A DNA stretch of 64,000 bases, taken from positions 62,001 to 126,000 of the forward strand of contig NZ_JARVKW010000012.1 in NCBI RefSeq assembly GCF_029813775.1. Direction: 5' to 3'. Below are positions 39,588 to 49,028 of the stretch, piece after piece (position 1 is the first letter of the stretch; each line of letters opens with the position of its first letter). This DNA comes from Streptomyces sp. DH24 (GTDB lineage: Bacteria > Actinomycetota > Actinomycetes > Streptomycetales > Streptomycetaceae). Made by a program: the position numbers and the translations under genes. Under the pieces are notes generated by a model, which was not told where the DNA came from, did not search any database, and worked only from the letters and a program-made list of their open reading frames with translations.

Positions 39588-42074
39588 ACCCTCGGGCTTC
39601 GCCGCCGCGCCCTCCGGTGCCGCCGCTCCCGCCGCCCCCTGCAACAGCACCGTGAGCAGTCGTACCGCGCCCCGCTTGTGCAGAGGATCGTTGCCGTTGC
39701 CGCACTTGGGGGACTGGATGCAGGACGGGCAGCCGGCGTCGCACTCGCAGGAGGCGATGGCCTGGCGGGTCGCGGTCAGCCACTCGCGGGCGGTGTGGAA
39801 GGCGCGCTCGGCGAAGCCCGCGCCGCCGGGGTGGCCGTCGTAGACGAAGACCGTCGGCAGGAGGGTGTCGGGGTGGAGCGGTACCGAGACGCCGCCGATG
39901 TCCCAGCGGTCGCAGGTCGCGAAGAGGGGCAGCATGCCGATCGAGGCGTGCTCGGCGGCGTGCAGGGCGCCGCCGAGGATCTCGGGGTTGATCCGGGCGG
40001 TGTCCAACTGGTCCTCGGTGACCGTCCACCACACGGCGCGGGTGCGCAGCGTACGAGGAGGGAGGTCGAGTTTCGTCTCGCCGAGGACTTCACCGGTGAT
40101 CAGGCGCCGGCGCAGGAAGGAGACCACTTGGTTGGTGACCTCGACGGAGCCGTAGCACAGGCGGCCGTCGCCCCAGGGGACCTCGATGTCGGTCTCCAGG
40201 ACGGAGATCGCCGTGGTGTCGCGGGCGACTGTCGAATAGGGCGGGGCGGCCTGCTCGACGAGGGCGACGGAGTCCTCCAGGTCGAGCGAGCGCACCAGAT
40301 AGGTGCGGCCCTGGTGGAGGTGGACGGCGCCCTCGTGGACGGTCGTGTGCGAGGCGCCCTCGTCGACCGTGCCGAGCAGCCGGCCCGTGCCGGCCTCGAC
40401 GACCTGCACCGGCCGGCCGCCCTCCCCGCGGATGTCGGTCAGGTCGGCGGCTCGTTCGCGGCGGGTCCAGTGCCAGGCCTTCGTGCGGCGGCGCAGCAGC
40501 TTCGCGGCCTCCAGCTGGGGGAGGAGTTCGTCGCAGGCGGGGCCGAACAGTTTCAGGTCGTCGTCCGTCAGCGGCAGTTCCGCGGCGGCTGCGCACAGGT
40601 GCGGAGCCAGCACGTACGGGTTGTCGGGGTCGAGGACGGTGGACTCCACGGGCTGCTCGAACAGGGCCTCGGGGTGGTGCACGAGGAACGTGTCCAGCGG
40701 GTCGTCGCGGGCGACCAGGACCGCGAGGGCGCCCTGGCCGGATCGTCCGGCCCGGCCCGCCTGCTGCCACAGGGAGGCGCGGGTGCCCGGGTAGCCGGCG
40801 ATGACCACGGCGTCCAGGCCGGAGATGTCGACGCCGAGTTCGAGGGCGTTGGTCGCGGCCAGGCCGAGGAGTTCGCCGGAGTGGATGGCGCGTTCCAGGG
40901 CGCGGCGTTCCTCGGGGAGGTAGCCGCCGCGGTAGGCCGCGACACGCCGGGCGAGGGAGCGGTCGACCTTGCCGAGGCGTTCCTGGGCGATGACGGAGAT
41001 CAGTTCGGCGCCGCGCCGGGAGCGGACGAAGGTGACCGAGCGGATGCCCTGCACGGTGAGGTCGGTCAGCAGGTCGGCGGCCTCGGCGGTGGCGGTGCGG
41101 CGGACGGGGGCGCCCTTCTCGCCGTGCAGTTCGGTGAGCGGCGGCTCCCACAGTGCGAACACCAGTTCGCCGCGCGGTGAGGCGTCGTCGGCGACCTCCA
41201 CCACGGGCAGGCCGGTCAGGCGCCGGGCGGCGACCGACGGCTCGGCGGCCGTCGCGGAGGCCAGCAGGAAGACGGGGGAGGCGCCGTAGCGGGCGCACAG
41301 CCGGCGCAGTCGGCGCAGCACCTGGGCGACGTGCGAGCCGAAGACGCCGCGGTAGGTGTGGCACTCGTCGACGACGACGTACTTCAGCGCCTTCAGGAAG
41401 GAGGCCCAGCGGGGGTGTGAGGGCAATATGCCGCGGTGCAGCATGTCCGGGTTGGTGAGGACGTAGTTCGCGTACTGGCGGATCCACTCGCGTTCCTCGA
41501 CCGGCGTGTCGCCGTCGTACACGGCCGCCCGGACGGAATTGCCCAGGGGGTGTGAAAGTTCCTTCACCGATCGGCACTGGTCCGCCGCAAGTGCCTTCGT
41601 CGGGGCCAGGTACAGGGCGGTGGCGCCACGGCCGTTCGGGGCCTCGGCGCCGTCCAGGAGATCGGAGAGCACCGGCACCAGGTAGGCCAGGGACTTGCCG
41701 GAGGCGGTGCCGGTGGCGACGACCACCGACTCGCCGTCCAGGGCGTGCTCGGCGGTGCGGGCCTGGTGCTCCCACGGGTGTTCGATGCCCGCTGCCTGCA
41801 CGGCTGCGACGACCTCGGCTCGGATCCGGTCCGGCCAGACGGCATGGCGGCCCGCACGCGGGGGCAAGTGCTCCGTATGAGTGATGCGCGAAGCCCGGCT
41901 CGGCCCGGCGGCGAGCCGGTCCAGGACCGTGCCCGGATCCAGGCGGGAGACGGGGTCCGTCGTGGGTCGATCGGATCGGTGATTCTTGGCCATCGGCTCC
42001 GAGTGTGTCACTGGCGTGACGGACAATGGAGTCAAGGCGTCGTGCACGCCTGCCGGTAAGTGATTGAATGCCAT
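39576..42074 (-). CDS. DEAD/DEAH-box helicase with C-terminal zinc domain (DUF1998, YprA/MrfA type), 832 aa
   Basis: Motif I VVATGTASGKSLAYLVPVLS, motif Ia ALYLAPTKALAADQ, DECH box YVVVDECHTYRG, motif III LASATAAEP, motif VI QQAGRAGRSGQ, then the C-terminal CECDAGCPSCIQSPKCGNGN four-Cys domain that marks the MrfA/YprA group. Proteins of that group are implicated in DNA repair. ATG at 42074 is used; an internal ATG at 41993 (MAKNHRSD) would leave more room for the divergent bldG promoter and is a fair alternative. Divergent from bldG. Confidence 0.85.
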   Translation of the reverse strand: MAFNHLPAGVHDALTPLSVTPVTHSEPMAKNHRSDRPTTDPVSRLDPGTVLDRLAAGPSRASRITHTEHLPPRAGRHAVWPDRIRAEVVAAVQAAGIEHPWEHQARTAEHALDGESVVVATGTASGKSLAYLVPVLSDLLDGAEAPNGRGATALYLAPTKALAADQCRSVKELSHPLGNSVRAAVYDGDTPVEEREWIRQYANYVLTNPDMLHRGILPSHPRWASFLKALKYVVVDECHTYRGVFGSHVAQVLRRLRRLCARYGASPVFLLASATAAEPSVAARRLTGLPVVEVADDASPRGELVFALWEPPLTELHGEKGAPVRRTATAEAADLLTDLTVQGIRSVTFVRSRRGAELISVIAQERLGKVDRSLARRVAAYRGGYLPEERRALERAIHSGELLGLAATNALELGVDISGLDAVVIAGYPGTRASLWQQAGRAGRSGQGALAVLVARDDPLDTFLVHHPEALFEQPVESTVLDPDNPYVLAPHLCAAAAELPLTDDDLKLFGPACDELLPQLEAAKLLRRRTKAWHWTRRERAADLTDIRGEGGRPVQVVEAGTGRLLGTVDEGASHTTVHEGAVHLHQGRTYLVRSLDLEDSVALVEQAAPPYSTVARDTTAISVLETDIEVPWGDGRLCYGSVEVTNQVVSFLRRRLITGEVLGETKLDLPPRTLRTRAVWWTVTEDQLDTARINPEILGGALHAAEHASIGMLPLFATCDRWDIGGVSVPLHPDTLLPTVFVYDGHPGGAGFAERAFHTAREWLTATRQAIASCECDAGCPSCIQSPKCGNGNDPLHKRGAVRLLTVLLQGAAGAAAPEGAAAKPEGSPQ

Positions 42075-42155
42075 CGCGGCTGGCGAACCGTCCCGGGGGC
42101 TTCAAGCAGAGGTGTCCGAGGGGCGACCGCTCGATAGCAAGGTGCTGGAGGATCC

Positions 42156-42497
42156 GTGGACCTGTCCCTGTCGACCCGTACCGTCGGCGATCGTACGGTC
42201 GTCGAGGTCGGTGGCGAAATCGACGTATATACCGCGCCCAAGCTGCGCGAGCAGCTGGTCGAGCTGGTGAACGACGGGAGTTTCCACCTCGTCGTCGACA
42301 TGGAGGGCGTGGACTTCCTCGACTCCACCGGGCTCGGCGTGCTGGTCGGCGGTCTCAAGCGTGTGCGTGCCCACGAGGGCTCGCTGCGCCTGGTCTGCAA
42401 CCAGGAGCGCATTCTCAAGATCTTCCGCATTACCGGCCTCACCAAGGTGTTCCCGATCCACACCTCGGTCGAGGAAGCGGTGGCGGCCACCGACTGA
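42156..42497 (+). CDS. bldG: Anti-sigma factor antagonist BldG, 113 aa
   Basis: [40 protein letters not shown] and the phospho-site region [19 protein letters not shown] with Ser57 as the expected target. A complete STAS domain. GTG at 42156 with GGAGG. In S. coelicolor BldG is needed for aerial growth and antibiotic production, is regulated by phosphorylation, and is bound by the anti-sigma protein coded next to it (known work). The sequence and neighbours match that locus. Confidence 0.93.
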
Positions 42498-42503
42498 CCA
42501 CTC

Positions 42504-42528
42504 CGCCCCGGGCCACGCGCCCGGGGCG
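42504..42528 (+). terminator. Hairpin between bldG and the anti-sigma gene
   Basis: CGCCCCGGGC pairs with GCCCGGGGCG over a 5-nt loop, 7 nt after the bldG stop; no U-tract. It fits partial termination, in line with the single- and two-gene transcripts reported for bldG in S. coelicolor. Confidence 0.65.
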
Positions 42529-42608
42529 CCTGATTCTGATGTCGAAGGGGGACGGGCCGTCCGCGGCCCGGACCTCCGTCCGCACGCCCGTAGTCGCGAG
42601 GGGGATGC

Positions 42609-43043
42609 ATGGCCACCGTCGAACTCCGCTTCAGCGCGCTGCCCGAGCACGTCAGGACCGCCCGTCTCGTGGCGGCAGCGGTGGCGCGCAGGGCCGGGGT
42701 GGACGAGGCGGTCCTCGACGAGGTCCGGCTCGCCGTCGGCGAGGCCTGCACCCGCGCCGTCGGGCTGCACCAGACGGGTGGGATCACCGCGCCGGTGCAG
42801 GTGGTGCTGATCGAGGAGGAGAAGCAGTTCTCCATCGAGGTCGGTGACGAGGCGCCGCACGCCGTTCCCGGCGAGCGGGCCCCCGGCGCCGCGCCGAGCG
42901 ACGACGCCGAGACCGACGAGGACGAGATGGGCCTCGCGGTGATCAGCGGTCTCGTCGACGACGTGGAGGTCTCCGCCGGAGAGCACGGCGGGCTGATCCG
43001 CATGACGTGGCCGACGACGCCGCCGACCGCCGTGACCGCCTGA
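42609..43043 (+). CDS. Anti-sigma factor kinase-like protein (RsbW type, ApgA-like), 144 aa
   Basis: ELRFSALPEHVRTARLVAAA, DEAVLDEVRLAVGEACTRAV contains the N box (E..LAVGEA.TRAV), and EMGLAVISGLVDDVEV the G1-like box of HATPase_c anti-sigma factors, with a 20-residue acidic insert between them. These proteins bind sigma factors and phosphorylate their STAS antagonist; here the partner is BldG. Follows bldG by 111 nt across a hairpin. Confidence 0.85.
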   Translation: MATVELRFSALPEHVRTARLVAAAVARRAGVDEAVLDEVRLAVGEACTRAVGLHQTGGITAPVQVVLIEEEKQFSIEVGDEAPHAVPGERAPGAAPSDDAETDEDEMGLAVISGLVDDVEVSAGEHGGLIRMTWPTTPPTAVTA

Positions 43044-43070
43044 CACCGCTTGCGCGTCCCGCTGTACCCG

Positions 43071-43097
43071 AAGGGCCCTACCCCGTAGGGCCCTTTT
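43071..43097 (+). terminator. Rho-independent terminator after the anti-sigma gene
   Basis: AAGGGCCCTAC/GTAGGGCCCTT, an 11-bp stem, 3-nt loop, with TTTT at the end. A textbook form 28 nt past the stop. Confidence 0.85.
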
Positions 43098-43358
43098 GCG
43101 TGGCGGCCTTCAGGGCCCGCGCCTACAGTGATCCCGAGCGATTCTTTTCGTGAACCCATTCACGATCAGTCGCGCGATAATTCGATCACGCGACAATGCC
43201 CCAAAGGCATTACTGCTTTCGGGTTCGGGAGCCTGGGTCGATCATTTGCCAAAAGGCATGTGAAGGCTGATTCCGCTTACCGCGCACTGTTTTGATCAGG
43301 TCCGGCTACCTACAATCCGTCCACATCTTGAGCTCAGCCCAAGCGTCAAGGAGGACGA
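43098..43358. promoter_or_regulatory. Upstream region of hppA with promoter-like element and several inverted repeats
   Basis: No gene. A TACAAT -10-like hexamer is at 43311-43316, with a weak TGTTTT -35 17 bp before. Short hairpins: CGTGAA-CCCA-TTCACG (43149-43164), AATGCC-CCAAA-GGCATT (43195-43211) and TGCC-AAAA-GGCA near 43255. AAGGAGG at 43348-43354 serves hppA. The AT content is high for this genome. Confidence 0.5.
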
Positions 43359-45764
43359 ATGGCGGAGCTTTCTCTCCCCCATCAGTTGGACCGATCCACC
43401 ACCTTCGCCGCCGCGGTGCTGACGGACGAGAACCGCGTGCTCGTCGCGGTGATCGCCGTCGTGGCCCTGGCGGCACTCGTGGTCGCGGGCGTCCTGGTGC
43501 GCCAGGTACTCGCGGCCGACGAGGGCACCGACAGCATGAAGAAGATCGCGGCAGCGATCCAGGAAGGCGCGAACGCCTATCTGGCCCGGCAGCTGCGCAC
43601 GCTCGCCGTATTCGCGGTGCTCGTGTTCTTCCTGCTCATGCTGCTGCCTGCGGACGACTGGAATCAGCGTGCCGGACGGTCGGTGTTCTTCCTGATCGGC
43701 GCGGCGTTCTCGGCGGCCACCGGTTATATCGGCATGTGGCTCGCCGTGCGCAGCAATGTGCGGGTGGCCGCGGCGGCACGGGAAGCGACACCGGCAGCGG
43801 GTGAGCCGGAAAAGGATCTCACCCTCGTTTCGCACAAAGCCATGAAGATCGCGTTTCGCACGGGCGGCGTCGTCGGCATGTTCACGGTGGGGCTCGGCCT
43901 GCTGGGTGCCTCCTGCGTGGTGCTGGTGTACGCGGCCGACGCGCCGAAGGTGCTCGAGGGCTTCGGGCTCGGCGCGGCGCTGATCGCGATGTTCATGAGG
44001 GTCGGCGGCGGCATCTTCACCAAGGCCGCCGACGTCGGCGCCGACCTGGTCGGCAAGGTCGAGCAGGGCATCCCGGAGGACGACCCGCGCAACGCCGCGA
44101 CCATCGCCGACAACGTGGGCGACAACGTCGGCGACTGCGCGGGCATGGCGGCCGACCTCTTCGAGTCGTACGCCGTGACCCTGGTCGCCGCGCTGATCCT
44201 CGGCAAGGTGGCCTTCGGCGACTCCGGGCTGGCGTTCCCGCTGCTCGTGCCGGCGATCGGTGTGCTCACCGCGATGATCGGCATCTTCGCGGTGGCGCCG
44301 CGGCGGGCCGACCGCAGCGGTATGAGCGCGATCAACCGCGGCTTCTTCATCTCGGCCGTGATCTCGCTCGTGCTGGTGGCGGTGGCCGTCTACGTCTACC
44401 TGCCCGGCACGTACGCGGAGCTGGACGGGGTCACCGACGCGGCGATTCAGGCCAAGAGCGGCGACCCGCGGGTCCTCGCGCTCGTCGCGGTGGCCATCGG
44501 CATCGTGCTGGCCGCGGTGATCCAGCAGCTGACCGGCTACTTCACGGAGACGACCCGGCGACCCGTCAGGGACATCGGCAAGTCCTCGCTCACCGGTCCC
44601 GCGACCGTGGTCCTGGCCGGTATCTCGGTCGGCCTCGAATCGGCCGTCTACACCGCCCTGTTGATCGGCCTCGGGGTGTACGGGGCGTTCCTGCTGGGCG
44701 GTACGTCGATCATGCTGGCGCTGTTCGCCGTGGCGCTGGCGGGCACCGGTCTGCTCACCACGGTCGGTGTGATCGTCGCGATGGACACCTTCGGGCCGGT
44801 CTCCGACAACGCGCAGGGCATCGCCGAGATGTCCGGCGACGTCGAGGGCGCCGGCGCGCAGGTGCTCACCGACCTGGACGCGGTCGGCAACACCACCAAG
44901 GCCATCACCAAGGGCATCGCGATCGCCACGGCCGTGCTCGCGGCGGCGGCGCTGTTCGGCTCGTACCGTGACGCGATCACGACCGGCGCGCGGGACGTGG
45001 GCGAGAAACTCACCGGCGACGGTGCGCCGATGACCCTGATGATGGACATCTCGCAGCCGAACAACCTGGTCGGCCTGATCGCGGGCGCGGCGGTCGTCTT
45101 CCTCTTCTCGGGGCTGGCGATCAACGCGGTGTCGCGGTCGGCGGGTGCCGTGGTCTTCGAGGTGCGCCGGCAGTTCCGCGAACGGCCCGGGATCATGGAC
45201 TACACGGAGAAACCGGAGTACGGCAAGGTCGTCGACATCTGCACCAGGGACGCCCTGCGGGAGCTCGCCACGCCCGGGCTGCTGGCCGTGCTGGCACCCG
45301 TCTTCATCGGATTCACGCTGGGCGTCGGAGCGCTCGGAGCGTTCCTGGCGGGCGCGATCGGCGCGGGCACGCTGATGGCGGTGTTCCTCGCCAACTCCGG
45401 TGGCGCCTGGGACAACGCCAAGAAGCTGGTGGAGGACGGCCACCACGGCGGCAAGGGCAGCGAGGCCCACGCGGCGACGGTCATCGGCGACACGGTCGGC
45501 GACCCCTTCAAGGACACCGCCGGTCCCGCGATCAACCCGCTGCTGAAGGTCATGAACCTGGTGTCGCTGCTCATCGCGCCGGCGGTCATCAAGTTCTCCT
45601 ACGGCGCCGACGAGAACACGGGCGTCAGGATCGTGATCGCGGTTCTCGCGCTCGCCGTCATCGTGGGCGCGGTCTACGTCTCCAAGCGGCGCGGGATCGC
45701 CATGGGTGACGAAGACGACGCCGGATCGGAGCCCAAGTCGGCCGACCCGGCGGTGGTTTCCTAG
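43359..45764 (+). CDS. hppA: Membrane-bound proton-pumping pyrophosphatase, K+-independent type, 801 aa
   Basis: About 16 membrane helices. The pyrophosphate site reads DVGADLVGKVEQGIPEDDPR followed by NAATIADNVGDNVGDCAGMA; a second Asp set is DTVGDPFKDTAGPAINPLLK near the end. The segment VGNTTKAITKG has Lys where K+-dependent enzymes have Ala, so this is the K+-independent H+ pump. It couples PPi hydrolysis to proton export and recycles PPi from biosynthesis. Followed by a terminator hairpin. Confidence 0.95.
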   Translation: MAELSLPHQLDRSTTFAAAVLTDENRVLVAVIAVVALAALVVAGVLVRQVLAADEGTDSMKKIAAAIQEGANAYLARQLRTLAVFAVLVFFLLMLLPADDWNQRAGRSVFFLIGAAFSAATGYIGMWLAVRSNVRVAAAAREATPAAGEPEKDLTLVSHKAMKIAFRTGGVVGMFTVGLGLLGASCVVLVYAADAPKVLEGFGLGAALIAMFMRVGGGIFTKAADVGADLVGKVEQGIPEDDPRNAATIADNVGDNVGDCAGMAADLFESYAVTLVAALILGKVAFGDSGLAFPLLVPAIGVLTAMIGIFAVAPRRADRSGMSAINRGFFISAVISLVLVAVAVYVYLPGTYAELDGVTDAAIQAKSGDPRVLALVAVAIGIVLAAVIQQLTGYFTETTRRPVRDIGKSSLTGPATVVLAGISVGLESAVYTALLIGLGVYGAFLLGGTSIMLALFAVALAGTGLLTTVGVIVAMDTFGPVSDNAQGIAEMSGDVEGAGAQVLTDLDAVGNTTKAITKGIAIATAVLAAAALFGSYRDAITTGARDVGEKLTGDGAPMTLMMDISQPNNLVGLIAGAAVVFLFSGLAINAVSRSAGAVVFEVRRQFRERPGIMDYTEKPEYGKVVDICTRDALRELATPGLLAVLAPVFIGFTLGVGALGAFLAGAIGAGTLMAVFLANSGGAWDNAKKLVEDGHHGGKGSEAHAATVIGDTVGDPFKDTAGPAINPLLKVMNLVSLLIAPAVIKFSYGADENTGVRIVIAVLALAVIVGAVYVSKRRGIAMGDEDDAGSEPKSADPAVVS

Positions 45765-45804
45765 CGGCCGGGCCCGGGAACGGGGCGAGTCCCCAGCTCA
45801 AGGT

Positions 45805-45842
45805 GCGGGCGGGCGGCGCGCGTTGTCGCGTCGCCCGCCCGC
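45805..45842 (+). terminator. GC-rich hairpin after hppA
   Basis: GCGGGCGGGCG (45805-45815) pairs with CGCCCGCCCGC (45832-45842) with a 16-nt loop that can pair further. No U-tract. 40 nt after the hppA stop. Confidence 0.7.
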
Positions 45843-45987
45843 TCCTGTGCCTTCACACCGGCGTCGTGAGCCTTCTCTCGCTTGGTGCAAATGGCTTCAA
45901 TAAGGTCATAACGGATGCCCGGCATGCGTTTGTCGCCCATGTGGCGTGTATGTTCCGGGGCCGAGAGCCATGGAAGGGACCAAACCG

Positions 45988-46557
45988 GTGAACAAGAAGC
46001 TCGCGGCCGCACTGTCCGGCGGTGCGGTACTGGTACTGGCGCTGACGGGTTGCGGCAGCGACGAAAACGAAGAGCTGAACTCCTGGGCCAAGCAGGTCTG
46101 CGACGCGGTGCAGCCGCAGGCCAAGAAGATCGCGTCGGCCAACGCCGCGATCCAGAAGGAGACCTCGGACAACAGCACGCCGGAAGAGGTCCAGAAGACC
46201 GATTCGAAGGCCTTCCAGGACATGTCCGAGGCCTACAAGGCGATCGGTGCCGCCGTCGACCGGGCAGGGGCCCCGAACGTCGAGAACGGCGAGAAGAAGC
46301 AGAAGGACGCGGTGAAGGAGCTCAACAGCATCTCCACCTCCTACGCCTCCCTGAAGAAGCAGGTCGACGCGCTCGACACCAAGGACCAGGCGAAGTTCGC
46401 CGACGGCCTCAAGGACGTCGCCGCCGAACTGGACAAGCTCAGCAAGAGCGGCAACAACGCCCTGAAGACGCTGGAGGAGGGCGAGGTCGGCGAGGCCATG
46501 GGCAAGCAGGCCAGCTGCAAGTCGGCCACCGCGTCGGCGTCCGCCACCAAGAGCTGA
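45988..46557 (+). CDS. Secreted lipoprotein, coiled-coil, 189 aa
   Basis: NKKLAAALSGGAVLVLALTG followed by Cys gives a lipobox LTGC at residues 19-22. The mature part is helical and charged (SWAKQVCDAVQPQAKKIASA, SEAYKAIGAAVDRAGAPNVE, DGLKDVAAELDKLSKSGNNA) and ends Ser/Ala/Lys-rich. GTG at 45988 with GGAAGGGA upstream; an ATG six codons earlier is possible. Known as a small conserved lipoprotein between hppA and the methyltransferase in Streptomyces; function unknown. Confidence 0.8.
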   Translation: MNKKLAAALSGGAVLVLALTGCGSDENEELNSWAKQVCDAVQPQAKKIASANAAIQKETSDNSTPEEVQKTDSKAFQDMSEAYKAIGAAVDRAGAPNVENGEKKQKDAVKELNSISTSYASLKKQVDALDTKDQAKFADGLKDVAAELDKLSKSGNNALKTLEEGEVGEAMGKQASCKSATASASATKS

Positions 46558-46574
46558 CCGCCCGTCGGCACCCC

Positions 46575-46612
46575 GTCGGCTCCCCGGCACGCGCGTGTGC
46601 CGGGGAGCCGAC
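46575..46612 (+). terminator. Very strong hairpin after the lipoprotein gene
   Basis: 16-bp perfect stem starting GTCGGCTCCCCGGCAC (46575-46590), 6-nt loop, right arm 46597-46612; 17 nt past the stop. Confidence 0.85.
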
Positions 46613-46689
46613 GCGCACGGGTGCGATGCGTGTGCCGGGAGGCCGACGCGCTCGCGCGCGATGTCAGTGGGAGCGGACACAATGGGGTC

Positions 46690-48210
46690 GTGAGTAACGC
46701 CACCCTGTCCCCGCTGCCCTCCGCCGACCGACCCGAGACCGCCGCCCGGCTGCGTGACGCCCTGCTCGGGGCATCCTTCACCGCCGACGGACTGCTCGAC
46801 CTGCTCGGCGCCCCCGCCTACGCGGCACTGGCGCGCAGCGAGACCGTGCCCGCGCTCCGGGCGACCCGCGGGGACGCGCCGCTGGAGACGCTCGTCCGGC
46901 TGTTCCTGCTCCAGCAGCCGGTGCCGCACGCCCGCGTGGCGGACGTCCTGCCCGTCGACGCGTGCCTGGAAGCCGGCTGGCTGGTGCGCACGGGCGGCGA
47001 CGAGCTCGCCGCGAGCGTGGACGTACGGCCGTACGGCGGGCCCGGCGGCGAGGACTGGTTCATCGTGTCCGACCTCGGGTGTGCCGTCGGCGGCGCGGGC
47101 GGCATCGGCAGCCGCGACGAGGGCGTGGTCCTCGGTGTCGGCGGCGCCTCCACGACCCTGGCCGGCATCACCGTCCGTACGCCCGTCGCCGCCGCGCTCG
47201 ACCTCGGCACCGGGTCCGGCATCCAGGCGCTGCACGCCTCCCGGCACGCCACGCGCGTGACGGCCACCGATGTGAACCCGCGCGCCCTGCACATCACCGC
47301 GCTCACGCTGGCGCTGTCCGGCGCCCCGGCCGCCGACCTGCGCGAGGGCTCGCTGTTCGAGCCGGTCCGGGAGGACGAGACGTACGACCTGATCGTGTCG
47401 AACCCGCCGTTCGTGATCTCGCCCGGCGCCCGGCTCACCTACCGCGACGGCGGAATGGGCGGGGACGATCTGTGCCGCACGCTCGTTCAGCAGGCGGGGG
47501 ACCGGCTGACCGAGGGCGGGTTCGCGCAGTTCCTCGCCAACTGGCAGCACGTCGAGGGGGAGGACTGGCAGGACAGACTCAGGTCGTGGGTGCCGCGCGG
47601 CTGCGACGCGTGGATCGTGCAGCGCGAGGTGCAGGACGTCACGCAGTACGCCGAGCTGTGGCTCAGGGACGCCGGCGACCACCGGGCCGACCCGGTCGAG
47701 TACCAGGCGCGGTACGACGCGTGGCTGGACGAGTTCGAGGCGCGCAAGGTGAAGGCGGTGGGCTTCGGCTGGATCACGCTGCGCAGGACCGGGTCCGCCG
47801 TGCCGTCGGTCACCGCCGAGGAGTGGCCGCATCCGGTGGAGCAGCCGCTCGGCGACGCGGTGCGGGCGCACTTCTCCCGCCTCGACTATCTGCGGACGCA
47901 CGACGACGCGGCCCTCCTCGAACAGCACTTCCGGCTCGCCGACGAGGTCGTGCAGGAACAGGTAGGGCTGCCCGGAGCCGAGGACCCGGAGCACGTCGTG
48001 CTGCGGCAGAACCGCGGCATGCGCCGGGCCACCAGGGTCGACACGGTCGGCGCGGGTTTCGCGGGCGTCTGCGACGGCTCGATGAGCGCGGGCCGCATCC
48101 TGGACGCCATCGCCCAACTGCTCGGTGAGGACCCGGTGCTGCTGCGGGACCGCACGCCCGCGCAGATCCGGCTGCTGGTGGAGCAGGGGTTCCTGGTGCC
48201 GGTGGGGTGA
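46690..48210 (+). CDS. Class I SAM-dependent methyltransferase, 506 aa
   Basis: N-terminal helical domain (about 1-130), then the SAM-binding motif AALDLGTGSGIQALHASRHA with VTATDVNPRALHITALTLAL, and the catalytic EDETYDLIVSNPPFVISPGA with NPPF, typical of N-methyltransferases acting on amide or exocyclic nitrogens (HemK/RsmC-like). A C-terminal 170-residue winged-helix-like part (GRILDAIAQLLGEDPVLLRD) follows. The substrate is unknown. GTG at 46690 with GGGG just upstream; this ORF is open further but the upstream codons overlap the hairpin region. Confidence 0.8.
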   Translation: MSNATLSPLPSADRPETAARLRDALLGASFTADGLLDLLGAPAYAALARSETVPALRATRGDAPLETLVRLFLLQQPVPHARVADVLPVDACLEAGWLVRTGGDELAASVDVRPYGGPGGEDWFIVSDLGCAVGGAGGIGSRDEGVVLGVGGASTTLAGITVRTPVAAALDLGTGSGIQALHASRHATRVTATDVNPRALHITALTLALSGAPAADLREGSLFEPVREDETYDLIVSNPPFVISPGARLTYRDGGMGGDDLCRTLVQQAGDRLTEGGFAQFLANWQHVEGEDWQDRLRSWVPRGCDAWIVQREVQDVTQYAELWLRDAGDHRADPVEYQARYDAWLDEFEARKVKAVGFGWITLRRTGSAVPSVTAEEWPHPVEQPLGDAVRAHFSRLDYLRTHDDAALLEQHFRLADEVVQEQVGLPGAEDPEHVVLRQNRGMRRATRVDTVGAGFAGVCDGSMSAGRILDAIAQLLGEDPVLLRDRTPAQIRLLVEQGFLVPVG

Positions 48211-48551
48211 CGTTCCGCGCGCACCGTGACCCGCGCGGGGGCGGCCCGCGGGTGGTGTGACGCAGACGCAGGTGGCGCGGGCGGCGCCCACGCGCCGCGG
48301 ACCGCACGGCGGCGAATTCGCGCCGACCTGGCCGCGTGGCCGGAGTGATACCCGCGACACGGGAGCCGGACGGGAGTGACCGGTATCTCGTGTCCGGCAA
48401 GATCGTCCGCGCCGGACCGCGGTGGGCGGGAAGCGGGCGGGCCGGGGCACACCGGTGCGGCGTTCACCTCGGGTTCGCCCGGCTGCCGCCCGCGCGTGTC
48501 ACTCTCGCGTCGCTGGGCACTCACGGACGGGAGAAAAGGGGCGCGGAAACC
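48211..48551. other. Gene-free stretch before the small membrane protein
   Basis: 341 bp without a convincing ORF. Extremely GC-rich at first; near 48520-48548 GGGAGAAAAGGGGCG forms a purine-rich leader for the next gene. I see no clear hairpin or promoter. Confidence 0.4.
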
Positions 48552-48749
48552 ATGGAGAGCGGACCGGCGATCTTCTCCGGAATCGTGTTCGCCCTGTTCG
48601 GAAGCGGTCTGGCGGTGTGGACCGCCGCTCGGCTCCGGCAGCGGCGCCCCGTCGTCCACGGTGTGAACCCCGTCGCATCGGCGACCGTCGCGAGCGTCGC
48701 CGCGCTGCTCGCGCTCGCTGTCGGAACGTGGTGCTTCAGCCGTCTGTGA
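48552..48749 (+). CDS. Small membrane protein, 65 aa
   Basis: MESGPAIFSGIVFALFGSGL, AVWTAARLRQRRPVVHGVNP, VASATVASVAALLALAVGTW: two hydrophobic helices joined by a basic loop. ATG at 48552 with a purine-rich stretch upstream. Conserved position between methyltransferase and topA. No known function. Confidence 0.6.
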   Translation: MESGPAIFSGIVFALFGSGLAVWTAARLRQRRPVVHGVNPVASATVASVAALLALAVGTWCFSRL

Positions 48750-49028
48750 GCGGCGTCGGCGGCCCCGGTCGAGGAGCGGACCGGATCTTCTGAAGGATCA
48801 CCGGTCCGATAAATGGGAGACGAAGCTCCGGATAGCGTCGAACGGGCTGGTCGGCACTCCGGGCGGCAGGAATGGTGGTAGTCGGGTTACCGTTCGAGTG
48901 GCCGTTGCGGGCTTTTACCGTTTGACACGGGGGCGGGAGGTACCGTCACACTCCGCAGCGTCAGCACGACCCGCCCCCGGGAATCAAGGCCTGGGGAGAC
49001 CCAGCGTCGACCGGAGAGAAGAGCGAAG

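Noticed and set aside
41993..42074. Shorter helicase start at 41993 as the only correct one
   Set aside because: It has a GGAG upstream, but the longer N-terminus is a form I recall from Streptomyces homologues; the sequence alone does not settle it.
45853..48450. 865-codon minus-strand open frame opposite the lipoprotein and methyltransferase genes
   Set aside because: It covers two well-supported plus-strand genes with recognised motifs; the antisense translation shows only low-complexity GC-driven sequence.
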